This document shows positions 46,005-56,866 of a stretch of DNA of 64,000 nucleotides, piece by piece; the first letter of the stretch is position 1, and each line of letters begins with the position of its first letter. Both the position numbers and the translations under genes were made by a program. Location of the stretch: contig CM040128.1 in NCBI GenBank assembly GCA_022559845.1, positions 270,202,698 through 270,266,697 on the forward strand, written 5' to 3'. Source of the stretch: Amorphophallus konjac. Lineage: Eukaryota; Streptophyta; Magnoliopsida; Alismatales; Araceae. Under the pieces are notes generated by a model. That model searched no databases. It was not told the origin of the DNA and worked only from the letters and a program-made list of their open reading frames with translations.

Positions 46005-47162
46005 ATGGGGCCATATACCATCTCAAGCGATATGGTAGTCTTCAATCTCTATAACGACCGAGAAATCATCCCCCGTATATCCCCATATTTTAAGAGCCAG
46101 CACAACATGATATGTGCGGAGGACGTATCAATTTCTCAGTTGATCAGATACAAAGAGAAATTATGTGAGAAAAAGGAGCTATATTCTATCATAAAGAAGC
46201 TCAACACTTTATCCCCTCCGGCACAGCCATATGTTGGCACTTTGGCTACCCTCACTGACAAACTAAAGAGTTGTTGTATTGAGCATCCTCTTGAACATTG
46301 GGATAAGGACTCCCCAATAGCACATATACCAACTATACATAATATTCCAGTTCAAGGCAAGCCCATAAGACACTCTTTAGAAGATGAACTTGAGCTAAAG
46401 AAGCAGATTGAAGAATTTTCAGCCAAACAACTTATGAGGCCATCTTCATCAGATTATGCATGTTCAGCATTTATAGTCAGAAACCATGTAGAACAGAAAA
46501 GAGGAAAAGCCCGAATGATAATTGACTATGGGCCATTAAACGCAGTCACAGTAGACATTAAGTGGCCTCTACCCAACAAAGAAGAACTAATTCAGAGAGT
46601 GACTCAGAAAATAATATTTTCTAAATTTGACTGCAAGTCAGGGTATCATCAGATAAAAATTGCAGCAGTTGATATATATAAAACAACTTTTTCATCTCCT
46701 TGTGGGCTTTATGAGTGGCTAGTCCTTCCATTCGATCTCAAAAATGCACCAGCCCAATTTCAAAGAAGGATGGATGAGATTTTCAAGCCCTATACAGAAT
46801 TCATTGCAAATTATATTGATGACTTTCTTTTTTTTTCAAACACTATGCAGGAACATCTACAGCATCTTCAGCAATTTATAGAAATTGTTCAAAACCATGG
46901 GATTGGCCTCTCAGCCTCTCCAGACAAGTTCCAAATAGCAGTCACCAAGGTAGAATTTTTAGGAGTCATCATTCAACAAGGCAATATATCGATGCAGGCA
47001 CACCCGTTAGAAAAATTGTCTAAATTTCCAATTCAGTTGGAAAAACTACAACAATGCCAACGCTTTATGGGCTGTGTTAATTACCTCAGCAATTTCATCC
47101 CTAAGCTCTCAGAAAAAACCCGCAATATACGCAAGGCTATGCGAGCTAAACCTTTTGAATAG
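46005..47162 (+). pseudogene. EPRV: reverse transcriptase
   Basis: The RT fingers and palm are recognisable: 'ARMIIDYGPLNAVT', 'FSKFDCKSGYHQIKI', 'YEWLVLPFDLKNAPAQFQ', catalytic YIDDFL near 46,812, 'VEFLGVII' and the connection to RNase H. The catalytic aspartates are present, but the usual PFGL is PFDL. In the family this enzyme copies the RNA pregenome to DNA in the cytoplasm. The frame ends at 47,160-47,162. Confidence 0.88.
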
Positions 47163-47249
47163 AGTAAAGCAGCCTCTCAAGAAATTTCTCAGTGACAAGC
47201 AGAATGCAAAAATCTTCCCCCTTTGAGTCTCGCATAGACAGGCCCTTAT

Positions 47250-47537
47250 GTGTTATCAACAGATGCATCAGAGGACACGTGGTCAGCCGTCCTACTCCTA
47301 CTACAAAAAAAGGAAAATATAGAAAACATCTGTGCTTACCAGAGCGGCCAATTTAAAAAACATGAACTACATTATTGGCCCACAGAAAAAGAGATCTTAG
47401 CCGCAGTAAAAAAAGTCCAGAAGTTTCATCCCTATCTAATAGGAGAAACTTTTATTTTAAGAACAGATTCCTCAACATTAGGGGCATTTCTTAAAAGGAA
47501 GATAGTAGACAATTCAAAGCTAAGGAGATATGCGTGA
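47250..47537 (+). pseudogene. EPRV: RNase H
   Basis: 'LSTDASEDTWSAVLL', then 'HYWPTEKEILAAVKKV' and 'FILRTDSSTLGAFL' supply the D-E-D residues of RNase H. It stops at TGA 47,535-47,537, and the same frame continues in the next entry. Confidence 0.82.
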
Positions 47538-48206
47538 TGGCAGTTTCTACTAGCTCAATATTCATTTTCTATAGAAAGAATTCCGGGGAAGGATCATCAT
47601 TTACCAGATGCCCTTACTCGAGAATTGAAACTCCATATAAAAATGATAAGGGCCCCAACTCAGCAAGCGGCATCATGGAAAAAGATGCCCTTACGAACAC
47701 CACAACAAAGGTTGCATTTTTGCCAAAATATTCGGATGATGTTTCCTTATGGCAGTTCTATCCAAGGAGAATATCCGAATATTGATCTATCTATGACTTC
47801 AGCTGGCAGGATAAGCTGCGTCATCAACAATTTAAAATGGACTCCTCTAGAAGGTGAACTCTTAAGTTTCTTGATAGAAAAAGAAACACTAGATGATATT
47901 CTATTCATCCGCAGATAGTTATATGCCAACACTACTGCTAGAGAATGCCTAAATGACCTCCTGCAAACAAAGGCATGGGAACAAGATTTAAACCAATTTT
48001 TTCAGAGGTTTAATTTTTCAGAACTGGGCCAAATTCGCAGAGACTTAGACGAAGAATTAGTTCTGGAAGAAGCCAACGAAGATCCTACTCCTACATCTTC
48101 TTTAAAGCAACTGAGCACCATCATAGAAGAATGCAGAAGCTGCCAAAAGAAAGCCATAGGATTTTGCCAAGTGCATGGAAAGATGCTCCAACAGCTCATA
48201 AAGTAA
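47538..48206 (+). pseudogene. EPRV: RNase H end and unassigned C-terminal domain
   Basis: In frame with the RNase H piece, it reads 'RIPGKDHHLPDALTREL', the conserved end of caulimovirid RNase H. About 190 further codons follow, with one stop at 47,916-47,918, ending at 48,204-48,206. The last part contains a Cys/His cluster ('EECRSCQKKAIGFCQVHGK'). I do not recognise this extension. Confidence 0.6.
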
Positions 48207-48480
48207 AGACGGCTGATGTATTGTCAACAAAAGAAGATGTCTTATCAGCGACACTATCCTCTATGTTATGTCAGCCCTTCTTTTGAAGATTCCTGATGTA
48301 ATTTTTGTTTTGTCATGGGCAACTTTTAGTCCTTCTTTTGTAAAGCAGATTCCGGATGTCTCATCTAGAATTTTGGCCTCCGGATTTCAAATCCGGATTT
48401 AAAATGTAATGGATAGTTTGAAAGCTAAATAAAGAGCTCGATGACCTTCGGAGCAGGCATCCTGACTTAGAACAGAAACA
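48207..48480 (+). promoter_or_regulatory. Possible EPRV intergenic region
   Basis: Non-coding sequence directly after the last viral frame, where caulimovirids carry promoter and poly(A) signals. It has an AATAAA-like word near 48,429 and a 12-base direct or inverted theme around 'ccggatttcaaatccgga' (48,380-48,400). No convincing TATA box. Assignment by position only. Confidence 0.3.
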
Positions 48481-49985
48481 TTTTAGATCCATTTGAATCC
48501 TATGTTTCTATTTTAGAACAGAAACATGAAGAACACCTATAACAATACATGGAATCTTTGCAAAACATGGAAAACTAGACCAAATGAGAAATAGTTCTTA
48601 AGTAGGGACTTGAAGTTGGACCCAGACCAAGGACCAGCCTGGAAGAGTTGGACCCAGCCAGGGATGATTCAACCTACACATGTAATCAACAAAATGAATC
48701 CGTGATTGGAACATTGACATGAGAGCTCCACCACTAACAAAGCTAGATGTACCTCCCTTGTCCGTGTCTCCTGAGTTCTTCACGGATAGATTGTCAATGG
48801 ATGGCTATTGAGCATCTAAAATATTTGATGACATTCCTAGGATAGAGAAAATTCCGTAGTACAAAGATATAGGGTGCAAATTGAACTTCATGACATGTGC
48901 CCATATTTCTAGATCAGATAGAGAGCATTTTAAGGGAAACATAGGGAAATGAACCAAAAGAGCTAATGTGCAAAAGGAAGGGATGGTTGCCATAAACGAG
49001 CTCAGACCTAAGCATGACTCTTCATGATTAATTTATTTAATATACATTTTAAAGCAAATTATCAGACAGCTTTTAATAAGCATGATGAAAACTATGTACT
49101 CATTGCCCTCTATATAAGCATATACTAATCCTTCAAAAATATCAAGAATCAAACCTCAAAGAAGCAGAGGGCATCAACACAGCATTCAGAATCAACCACC
49201 AAATAGCAGAGAAGATAAAGGTATGAAATGCATTTGTCTAATGAAGGAAAAATAACAAACAATAAGTGCCAGAAATTACAAGATTGGGATCAGAGAGATA
49301 AACCGAAGTGTTCTGCAAGTTCATTCCAAGCAAGCAATATTTCTACCTTTCTGAAGTTTTTCAAGCAAACACAAAAAGGTTTTGGGAAAAACCCATTATG
49401 TCCCTCCCATCTTTGGCACAGCATGGGATATTCCCTGCCCTCTGGTATATATTGATAGTAGACCCTATCAAATAAGCAGATGATCAACAAAGATGACAGT
49501 AGACTAGCAAACCATCATATGGAATATACATATCTGAGGAAAATTCACCAAGTAGGTCATTTTTTTGGGTACTTGTCTAAAAGAAGCAGAAATTAGATGG
49601 TAAGCGGAAATCACCTTATAGATGGTAAATGGTACAGAGCATCAACCACTATCTGGTAAGAAAAAAAAATAATATCTACATTTCATTAATAATAGTCAGT
49701 ATGGATAAAAGAAAGGTAAAAAGCCTAATTTGCTATCAGTATGAGGTGAAAATATTTTTTAAAATCATATAAAATAAAGCCAATGAAAAAAATAATATGA
49801 TAATAAATGGCTTGCAGCCTAGAGGCTTGCGGCCTGAGGCATCATTAAACATATACACACTAACAGTGGTCAGGTTTGCTCCACAATATAGCACCTTCTA
49901 TTGTAAGAGAGGACTGCTGTAATAGCTGAAAGCTAAAACCAGGACTTATAGTCTTCAGAATATGAAGTCACTGCCTACTCATCTT
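48481..49985. other. Spacer without recognised features
   Basis: No gene or repeat end recognised on either strand. Short open stretches have no domain. Confidence 0.35.
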
Positions 49986-50595
49986 GAGAATTTTTCATTG
50001 CCAACACCAACTTTATCTTTCCTGGTACCTCATTTGCATTTGATGCAGTAATTTCATTTGACAGACCATCTCTGCAAGGTTCAATGTGTAGCTCACTATC
50101 ACTTAAGCATTGTCATCTACATTCTAGTAATAAAGTGATGACAAAACTGAAGTAGCTCAAGTACATTGATCAAATAGAGGCCTATTAATCAGAATTTAAA
50201 GGATCCACTTCCACTGAGAAGGGAAGCCCAAATTATAATAAGAGAGCCTCACTACAAGGGTGTTTTAACATAGAGGTGAGAGTGTATGAAGATTTCAGTG
50301 GGATATAGGTAATTTTCTGAACAATAATCACCCCATGGTTCTGGATTGTGTGATGCAAAAAACTGTGACTTGCAATTGTGGAACTCACCTCTCCTTCCAG
50401 AACCTTATGCAGCTTGCTATCACAGTAACAAGTTGTTGATGAGCAAGAGTGGCAAAGTGTGAAGAAAAAGAGAGGAAACTCCACAATCATGGCCACCATC
50501 AGGTTCAATAGTAAGAGCTAGAAAAGAATTGGATAACCTTAAAACGTCTTAGTAAAGCACGGTCTGTTTACATCCCCTGCATCAGACTCAGGTTG
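49986..50595 (-). other. Exon-like pieces on the minus strand, unidentified
   Basis: On the minus strand an open stretch at about 50,113-49,986 reads 'SDSELHIEPCRDGLSNEI' to 'AMKNSQDE' and stop. Another piece near 50,595-50,565, after a TTTTTACAG acceptor, reads 'EQPESDAGD' before a GTAAAC donor. Composition looks coding and the strand matches the gene fragments above them, so they may be later exons of the same captured gene. Not identified. Confidence 0.3.
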
Positions 50596-50689
50596 CTCTC
50601 TGTAAAAACCAAGAGAGTGAGAATGTTAACCAGAAACTTCTACAGACTATTCCAGCAAAAATGGAAATTGAGAAGTGTAAGGTATGCTT

Positions 50690-50870
50690 TGGGCATGGGA
50701 GGTATGGGCATTTTTGTGTGGAGGTATCTTTGGTGTAAATTTCATCTTCAAACAAAAGATAGCAAAACAAAATTCACACAGACATGTTGATATACAAAAG
50801 CTAAATTTATATGAGAGAGAGAGATATATACCTTCCTTGGAGCAACTCCTGATGATGATTCTTCCCCCAT
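50690..50870 (-). pseudogene. Probable 5' exons of RNA polymerase III subunit RPC4 (captured fragment)
   Basis: Exon 1 (50,870-50,832) encodes MGEESSSGVAPRK and ends at a GT donor. After an AAG acceptor, exon 2 starts at 50,745 with 'MKFTPKIPPHKNAHTS'. The pattern 'APRK' then 'V/M-K/R-F-x-P-K-x-P', with a phase-0 intron after the Lys, is the N-terminus of plant RPC4 (RPC53), as I recall the family. The C-terminal RPC4 domain is not seen here. It lies in the same orientation and interval as the Alfin-like fragment. Confidence 0.45.
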
Positions 50871-51147
50871 TTTATTTTACTCGTGTTAATTATTGATGAC
50901 ACAGGTGATCACGTTATTGGTTGCAACAAGAAGTCATGATTAAACCATTGATGGCAATAGCAATAAAGAAGCACATTAGATTTTTCATCAAGAACGGAAG
51001 CAAGGACCTCTTTTGTTAAAAGTCAAGGAATCCACGTCTTCAGAAAGATGGCACTTTCTTCATTAGATGCATATTTAAGGAAGATGCTTGAGGAATGAGC
51101 GGTTGGGGGGGTGTGGACTGCTTTCCAACATTGGAAATCATATTTTC

Positions 51148-51829
51148 CTATTGAATTTCTTGCCGAGATTGGAATCCCGTATCTGCGACGTCAAGCAACC
51201 CAAAATCGCTATTAACACAGACCTCTGACTTGACCATCTCCCTGAGCTGTCTAATTGTCTCATCTCTGTGCTTCCCACACGCTGCATACATGTCCTGGAA
51301 TACAGCAATGACCCAGCAGACATTAAACTCACAGATTAATAGCCAATCAAAGAGAACACTGTTACTAGAAATATATAAAAAATATGGCAAGATTTTATGT
51401 ACATCTTTCTAACCCAGGATCAAAGTACACACATTAAGTTGCAGTCTTGCAGACCTTGGGTGGAAGAAAAAAAATTGCAAATGAACTGAAGAGTAAGCTC
51501 ACCAATGGCAACCTTAGCAATAAAGGGCGAGGAAACCAAGCATGGGTGACGAACAGAAGATAAGCTCAACAATACGTACATAAAAAAATTCATACAGCAT
51601 CATAAGGATAAAGAGTAGCATTTGCTAAACAAAAAATAAACAAAGGAGCAAATTTTGAACCCACTTTCTATGTCAATTACCTATAGTGTAACTGAACTTA
51701 TCAACCGCCAACATACGTGTGATCGTAAAAAAGAAAAAATAAGTTAGTAGAGATCTTTAATACTTCATGCAGGAGCCGCATGATCCCAACAATCCAAGTT
51801 TCCTGAGATTTTGGGCTTTGCATGTAAAC
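51148..51829 (-). other. Two well-formed spliced exons, unidentified
   Basis: Exon 51,829-51,764 (acceptor ATACAAG, donor GTATTA) encodes 22 residues, 'YMQSPKSQETWIVGIMRLL' at its core. It joins in phase 0 to exon 51,294-51,148 (acceptor TATTCCAG), which encodes 'DMYAACGKHRDETIRQL', 'REMVKSEV' and ends at TAG. The sequence looks like the C-terminus of a real cellular protein with an amphipathic helix. I do not recognise it, and no initiator exon was found. Confidence 0.4.
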
Positions 51830-52072
51830 CTTGTATAAAAGGAAAACCAACAACCTCCAGAAAAAGGGAAGCCAACAAAAGATTACATCATTCAAAAGTT
51901 AAAAAATAATAGAACCAAAAAAAAAAAACACGGATTCAATAGCAGCAGCCAAACATCGTTCAACAGCAACTCAAAGAAACTCCTTTGTACAAGCGACGTA
52001 CGAAAGGAACCCACAAACACTAAAAACCCGGCCCCATAAAATGAATAGAAAAGAGAAGGTAACTTATTTTAC

Positions 52073-52315
52073 CTGGATCGCGTAGTTGGAAGAACTTGTC
52101 AACATCTACAACGCAACAGTGGAAGAAAAATGCAATCAAACGAAGCAGAACTCACAATCAAATACAGGAAAGAGAAACACAATCCAGAGTGCCAGTACCG
52201 GGAGGAGAGAGAGGGCTCGTGGTGAGTGCCTTGATTATGCTGGCGCGCCTGCCCTAAAGTCCTTGAAGACCTCCTCTGCTGTCCACGGGTTGTATGGCCT
52301 CAAAGCCCCTTCCAT
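52073..52315 (-). pseudogene. Alfin-like PHD protein, exons 1-2 (captured fragment)
   Basis: Exon 1 (52,315-52,221) starts MEGALRPYNPWTAEEVFKDF and, after a one-base frame change, continues 'GRRASIIKALT', the diagnostic start of plant Alfin-like histone-reader proteins. Exon 2 (52,105-52,073; acceptor TTGTAG, donor GTAAAA) gives 'DVDKFFQLRDP', the next conserved segment, with the family's intron position. The exon-1 donor is destroyed and the PHD finger is absent. It is a non-functional fragment inside a presumed CACTA element. Confidence 0.82.
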
Positions 52316-53319
52316 CTACAAGAGGGCGCCCTCTTGGGCTCCAATGGGGTCCTAAAGACCAACACAACGTACGGATTTCACCTCGTACCATCGCATTAAT
52401 CAAATCTATGATTGCACGTGAAAAGGCAGCCTAGGGTTCCAGACCAGGGCAGGATTGTTGGGGTCATGCGATTTGGTCGATCTGGTCGAAGATGTGATCT
52501 GCCACTAGATTAGGATCAACGATTCATGAGAAATCTAGGGCATGAAAGAGGGAGATGGAGGGGGGGGAGGGACAAAGGTGGCACGCAGTGAAGGCAAAGG
52601 AGACATCAGAGATGGGCATGTCGAGGGGGCGATGGAGGCCGATGCGGTTGTCCTCAACCCCCTATCGCTGCTCAATGGGGTTCTCCTGTGCGATCGAGGA
52701 GTAGAAGTGGATGGACACCTAGATCTTCTCCATCGTCAGTGGTACTGACTGGCAGCGACAATGAAGACGGCGAAAGAGGCACTGAGTGGAGTGAGGGAGG
52801 CAAAGAGAGAGGGGAGATGGGGAGATGGAGACAAAGATGAAGAAGATGCGGACCAGAGGGGGTAGGATCCAATGGAAGGGGCTGTGTTAGGGGCATATGG
52901 AGAAGTCGGGGAGGCTTCGTCTTCTGGTGGTGTTGCGTGGATGGAGAGCTCGGAGCAGGACAGGGAGGAGCCGTCTAGCCCTAGCAACAGCAGGTGTGTT
53001 GGAGAGAGGGACGGCGACAGTGAGGCTTCATCTTCTGGTGGTGTTGTGTGGAGGGAGAGTTCGGAGCAGCCTCATCGATCTAAGTCTCCAGAGACGTGAT
53101 GAACAAGAGCAACAGCAGGAGATGGGGGAAAGGGGAGATGCAAGTCGTGTTTGAGAGCGAAAACTCTTCCTACAAGAGCCAGAGGGTGGGGGAAGGGGAG
53201 CCCCTTTACTTCTGGTCCGTCTCTCTAGTCAGCAGTGGGATTGGGGTGAGGAGGAAGAGGAGGATGAGAGTTATAAAAGGTAGGGATTTGGAGGAAATCG
53301 GAAGCTAAAAGAAAATTGT
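52316..53319. other. GC- and purine-rich interior of the CACTA element
   Basis: Long open stretches in several frames are compositional (GGAG/GAAG-rich). A ~65-bp segment ('cttcgtcttctggtggtgttg') at about 52,915 recurs near 53,025. It resembles the GC-rich stretch inside the CACTA end at 11,830-12,115. No protein family recognised. Confidence 0.4.
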
Positions 53320-53634
53320 TGGGCGGCAACTTTGACGCCATCAGGGTCGTCCCAATTCCTACGCTTTCATTTTTTTTTCCTCAAAGGGAAGGACCATATT
53401 CCTATGCTTATTTAAAAGTTTAATAATTTCTAAATTACATACCTACGTTCACTCGCAAAGCATCATCGTACATAATATTTTCTAACACTTCGCGTATAAC
53501 CGTCGGAATAAGGTGGCCATTACCTATGCGAAAGCAAACCATAAGAATAGTTAGCTATGAAATTTCAAACATATACCTACGTTTTCCCCAGCCATGGGCA
53601 AAAGTCATAACTATAGATACAAGTTGTTGTAGTG
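53320..53634. mobile_element. CACTA right end (second locus)
   Basis: Ends with AAGTTGTTGTAGTG at 53,621-53,634, the inverse of a CACTACAACAACTT terminus. The interior carries TACCTACG-like subterminal motifs, and at 53,325-53,380 a segment ('ggcggcaactttgacgcca', 'tcccaattcctacg') matches 12,115-12,160. It belongs to the same CACTA lineage as the ends at 12,574 and 27,244. The left terminus was not found. Confidence 0.7.
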
Positions 53635-53649
53635 TGAACGATCCTTTAT

Positions 53650-55010
53650 CCTCCATCATTTATGGTATCTAGCGTGATTGCGGCATAAGGAGACGTAGAT
53701 TTAATGACAACTCATACATGATTTGACACAGAAGATTAGGATATATCTCCAAAAAGAGTCGAAAGATTAGTGAAAGATGAGGTTTTAGGACCTCTAGATT
53801 TCACGGATTTTGAAATATGTTGGCCGCATAAAAGCTAAGCAGATTAACACATTTAAGAAATGTGCCAAAGGGAGTGAAGAGACATTAATTAGATATCATA
53901 CACACAGATATATGTGGTCCATTTTCACCATGTCTTAGTAGAGAAAAGTATTTTGTTACCTTTATAGATGACTATTCTCGCTTCATGTATCTCTATCTTC
54001 TATTTGAAAATGCACAAGTTTTTCAAGCATTTAAGGAATTTAAATCAGAAGTAGAGAGATAATTAGAAAAGGCAATAAAGATAGTCCGTTCTGAAAGATG
54101 AGGTGAATATTTTGGTAGATATAATGAGATGGGAAAAAGGTCTAGTCCATTAGCACAATTTCTCAAGGAAAAAGATATAATACCTTAGTACACATATCTA
54201 ACGTGCCAAATGAGAATGGTGTGACCGAAAGGAGAAATTGTAAGCTTAAAAAAATGGCCAAAGCAATGATCAGCTATTCTTCTTTACCCATTTCATTGTG
54301 GGGAGAAGCTATAAAGACTGATACACATGTGATTAATAGAGTACCTACTAAGGTTGTCCAGAAGACTCCTTTTGAACTCTGGACAGGTAGAAAATCAACT
54401 CTAAACTATATGCTTATTTGGGGATGTCCAGCTGAAGCTAAGGTTCATAACCCACATGAGAAGGTATTTGACCCAATAACAATTAGAGAATTCTTCATTG
54501 GTTATCGGGATAAGTCAAAGGGTATAGATTTTACAGTCCATCACATTCATTATGAATCGTAGAAAGTGATAAAGTTAAATATCTTGAGAATGGTTGTATT
54601 AGTGGGAGTGTAGAACCTCGAGACATTATCTTTGAGGAATTTAATGTTCAAGTTTTCATGTCTAAAAGGAATGCACGCTTGGTGATCCATATAGTTACAC
54701 CACAAAATAGTAATCAAGTGGAACAACTAGTTGATCAAGAAGTACACCATGTGGAACCAACGGTTGAGGAGATTGTTACCCAACCACCACCTATATTGGA
54801 TCAACGAGTAACACTCATAAATCTACAACAGTAAGGAAGTCTCTGATTCCTTCAAAGTATGAGGTATATCTTCAAGAGTTAAGTAAGGACATGGATAATA
54901 TTGATGACCCATGTCGTTCTCACAAGTTATGGAGATTGAAAGCATTTCATAATGGTCTGAGGCCATGAAAGAAGAGCTTACTTCTATGAAAAAGTGCAAT
55001 GTCTAGGACC
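53650..55010 (+). pseudogene. Ty1/copia remnant, integrase to RT start
   Basis: The reading is broken by many stops but clear: 'RLGYISKKRVERLVKDEVL' (integrase zinc region), 'HTDICGPFSPCLSREKYF', 'FIDDYSRFMYLYLL', 'NGVTERRNCKLKKMAKAM', 'FELWTGRKSTLNYMLIWGC', then the pre-RT spacer 'SKYEVYLQE'. An open portion spans 54,203-54,562. It differs from the complete copia element and is much older. Confidence 0.85.
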
Positions 55011-55011
55011 T

Positions 55012-56866
55012 TGTTGTTCTACTGTTTGAACATGGAATTTATTAAGAATAAATATTTCCATAAAGGAAAAAGAGAGGCACTCATTTTTTGAACATGAATG
55101 CATATTTATAAGCTATTTAAAATATAGCATGTGCATTATAAAATTTCGTGGGTTTAATTTGTCAGATGATTTTAGGTTCGAATGCATACAATTCTTCACC
55201 TACCACAGTTGGTGTTTATTTACATCGATTTAAAGTCTAAACATCTTTGATTAATTACCAAAGAAGACTAGACATACCTTTATGATATTGGTTATGATGT
55301 TGGGGGTACACTCGTATTAGTGACACATGGCATCCCCGGAAGAAAGGCCAGGTACACGAACATTACAGTGAGGGAGTTATGAGTCCGTATGTATTCCTTT
55401 GACCATTGGACAGAGTGAGGATGCCTTTTGAAATGACTCAAGTCTCTGAATGGACCTTTACACAATTTTAAAAAGATACAGTGTATTCTTGTAATCCTTA
55501 AACATGCACATGAAAAGGGGTATTTTACAGTTACGTGACTTTGTAAGACTCGACTGCAAAATACATAATTTTTTAGCATATCGTAGATTTATAAGATTTT
55601 CCTGCAAAAAATATAAGATATATCTATAATTTCTAGAGATTACAAGACATTTTTGTAATCATGAAATATTACAGGGATTTTTTTCTCGGAAGCTCGGGAG
55701 TCTTTGTGTAATTTTTTATTAATTCAAGATATTATATGACTTTTCCCATGAGCTTTATGGAAAAAAATTATATACACATAGACCCCGGGGCACAAAAGCA
55801 AAAGCGGGGCCATATATGCAACATACTCTCGCTCCATACTTAAAACAAAGGTACAAGTGAAGTAATCTCCAAATCATCACGAGAGTCCAAGCTCAAGAAT
55901 CTAAGTCTCTTCTTTTGTCGTCTATGTGTGTTATGTTTAAGTGTGTAAGAAATGGGTCCCACTGGACCTATTTATAGAGGTCCGGGGGTGGTTAGGCCAA
56001 CTAGGACTTACTCGGACTGGATAGGTTCTCTTGGGAGGGTTACTAAGACCAGATAGATCCCCAAAAATAGTGATTTGGGATCGGATAGGCCGAGGAGGGG
56101 GTCTCAGACCGAATAGGTCCTCTAGGAGCCTACTCATACCAGGTAAGTCCCTCTGGGGACCTATCCGGTTCGGATAGGCTCCATGGATATCCGGTCCAGA
56201 TGGGGTCCCTTTGGGACCTTAACTAGACCGGATAGGTCTCGGGGGACCTATTAGGTACCCCTAACAACCAAGAGGAGAAAGGGGGCCGCCCCCTATAAAA
56301 GCCCCATTCTGGGATTTTTTTTCCTTGCTTTTTTTTGCCTTGGGCCATGTGTAGAGGAGAAAAATACTCCTCCTTGTGTCTTGTGTTCGGTGTAGTCCAC
56401 TTCTTCCGTCGATTGTTATGTGGAGAGGCTCCGGTCTTCTAGGATTTCTTCTCAGTCAGTCTCATACACTTTGTGAGTTGCAAAGAGTTATTTCTCGTAA
56501 GATTTACTAGTTGTATGGGTGTTTTTTGTTATTCTGAATATTCGACGGAATTTTCCCGTGATTCATATTTGACCCAACGTAGGAATTTTTCCAAATTCCA
56601 GACGGAGTTTTCCTGGGACTCGTATTTGACTTGGCGTAGGTATTTGGTTGTTCCAAATACCCAATGAAAGTTTCTCGAGATTTGTGTTTGACATGACATA
56701 GGTATTTTGGTTGTTCTAAATACTCGACATAAGTTTTCCCGGGACTTATATTTGACCTGGTATCATGACGGCACGAACTTTGTGTCATTTTGTGATTGTC
56801 ATCAGATTAATCAGAATTTGGTTTTTTCCCCCGATTAATTCGAGATAAAATAAACAAGCTCAACAT
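55012..56866. mobile_element. LTR-like insertion in the copia remnant
   Basis: The copia coding sequence stops at about 55,010 and resumes at about 56,867. The inserted ~1.85 kb starts TGTT and ends AAACA, as an LTR would, and has no coding domains. It contains an array of GGATAGGT/ACCTATCC-type words (55,970-56,260) and four ~60-bp tandem repeats. A solo LTR is the best guess, but no target duplication is visible. Confidence 0.5.
56530..56762. repeat. ~60-bp tandem repeat, four copies
   Basis: Copies of 'ttttcccgggactt-tatttgac' followed by 'gtaggtatttggttgttcc' have the TTTGAC word just before 56,571, 56,629, 56,690 and 56,753 (steps 58-63). Confidence 0.8.

Larger units (their letters stand above)
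44082..48206 (+). mobile_element. Endogenous pararetrovirus (Caulimoviridae-like), partial and broken
   Basis: Domain order is coiled-coil, coat protein, zinc knuckle, aspartic protease, RT, RNase H, with no integrase and no LTRs. That is the gene plan of plant pararetroviruses, not of Ty3 elements. No movement-protein domain is visible upstream; sequence similarity to coding virus begins near 44,082. Frame changes near 44,462, 45,695 and 47,162-47,225, and in-frame stops at 47,535 and 47,916, show it is a decayed genomic copy. Which genus it came from cannot be told here. Confidence 0.82.

Noticed and set aside
44082..48206. Ty3/gypsy identity for the RT-containing block
   Set aside because: No integrase follows RNase H, there are no LTRs or primer site, and a coat-protein-type region precedes the zinc knuckle.
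50250..50265. CACTACAAGGG as the left terminus of the CACTA element ending at 53,634
   Set aside because: Only eight bases match the terminal repeat, the three-base flanks (CCT and TGA) do not match, and no subterminal motifs follow.
52542..53308. Open frames in the purine-rich region as genes
   Set aside because: Low-complexity Glu/Gly/Ser-rich translations in several frames, no domain, inside a transposon end.
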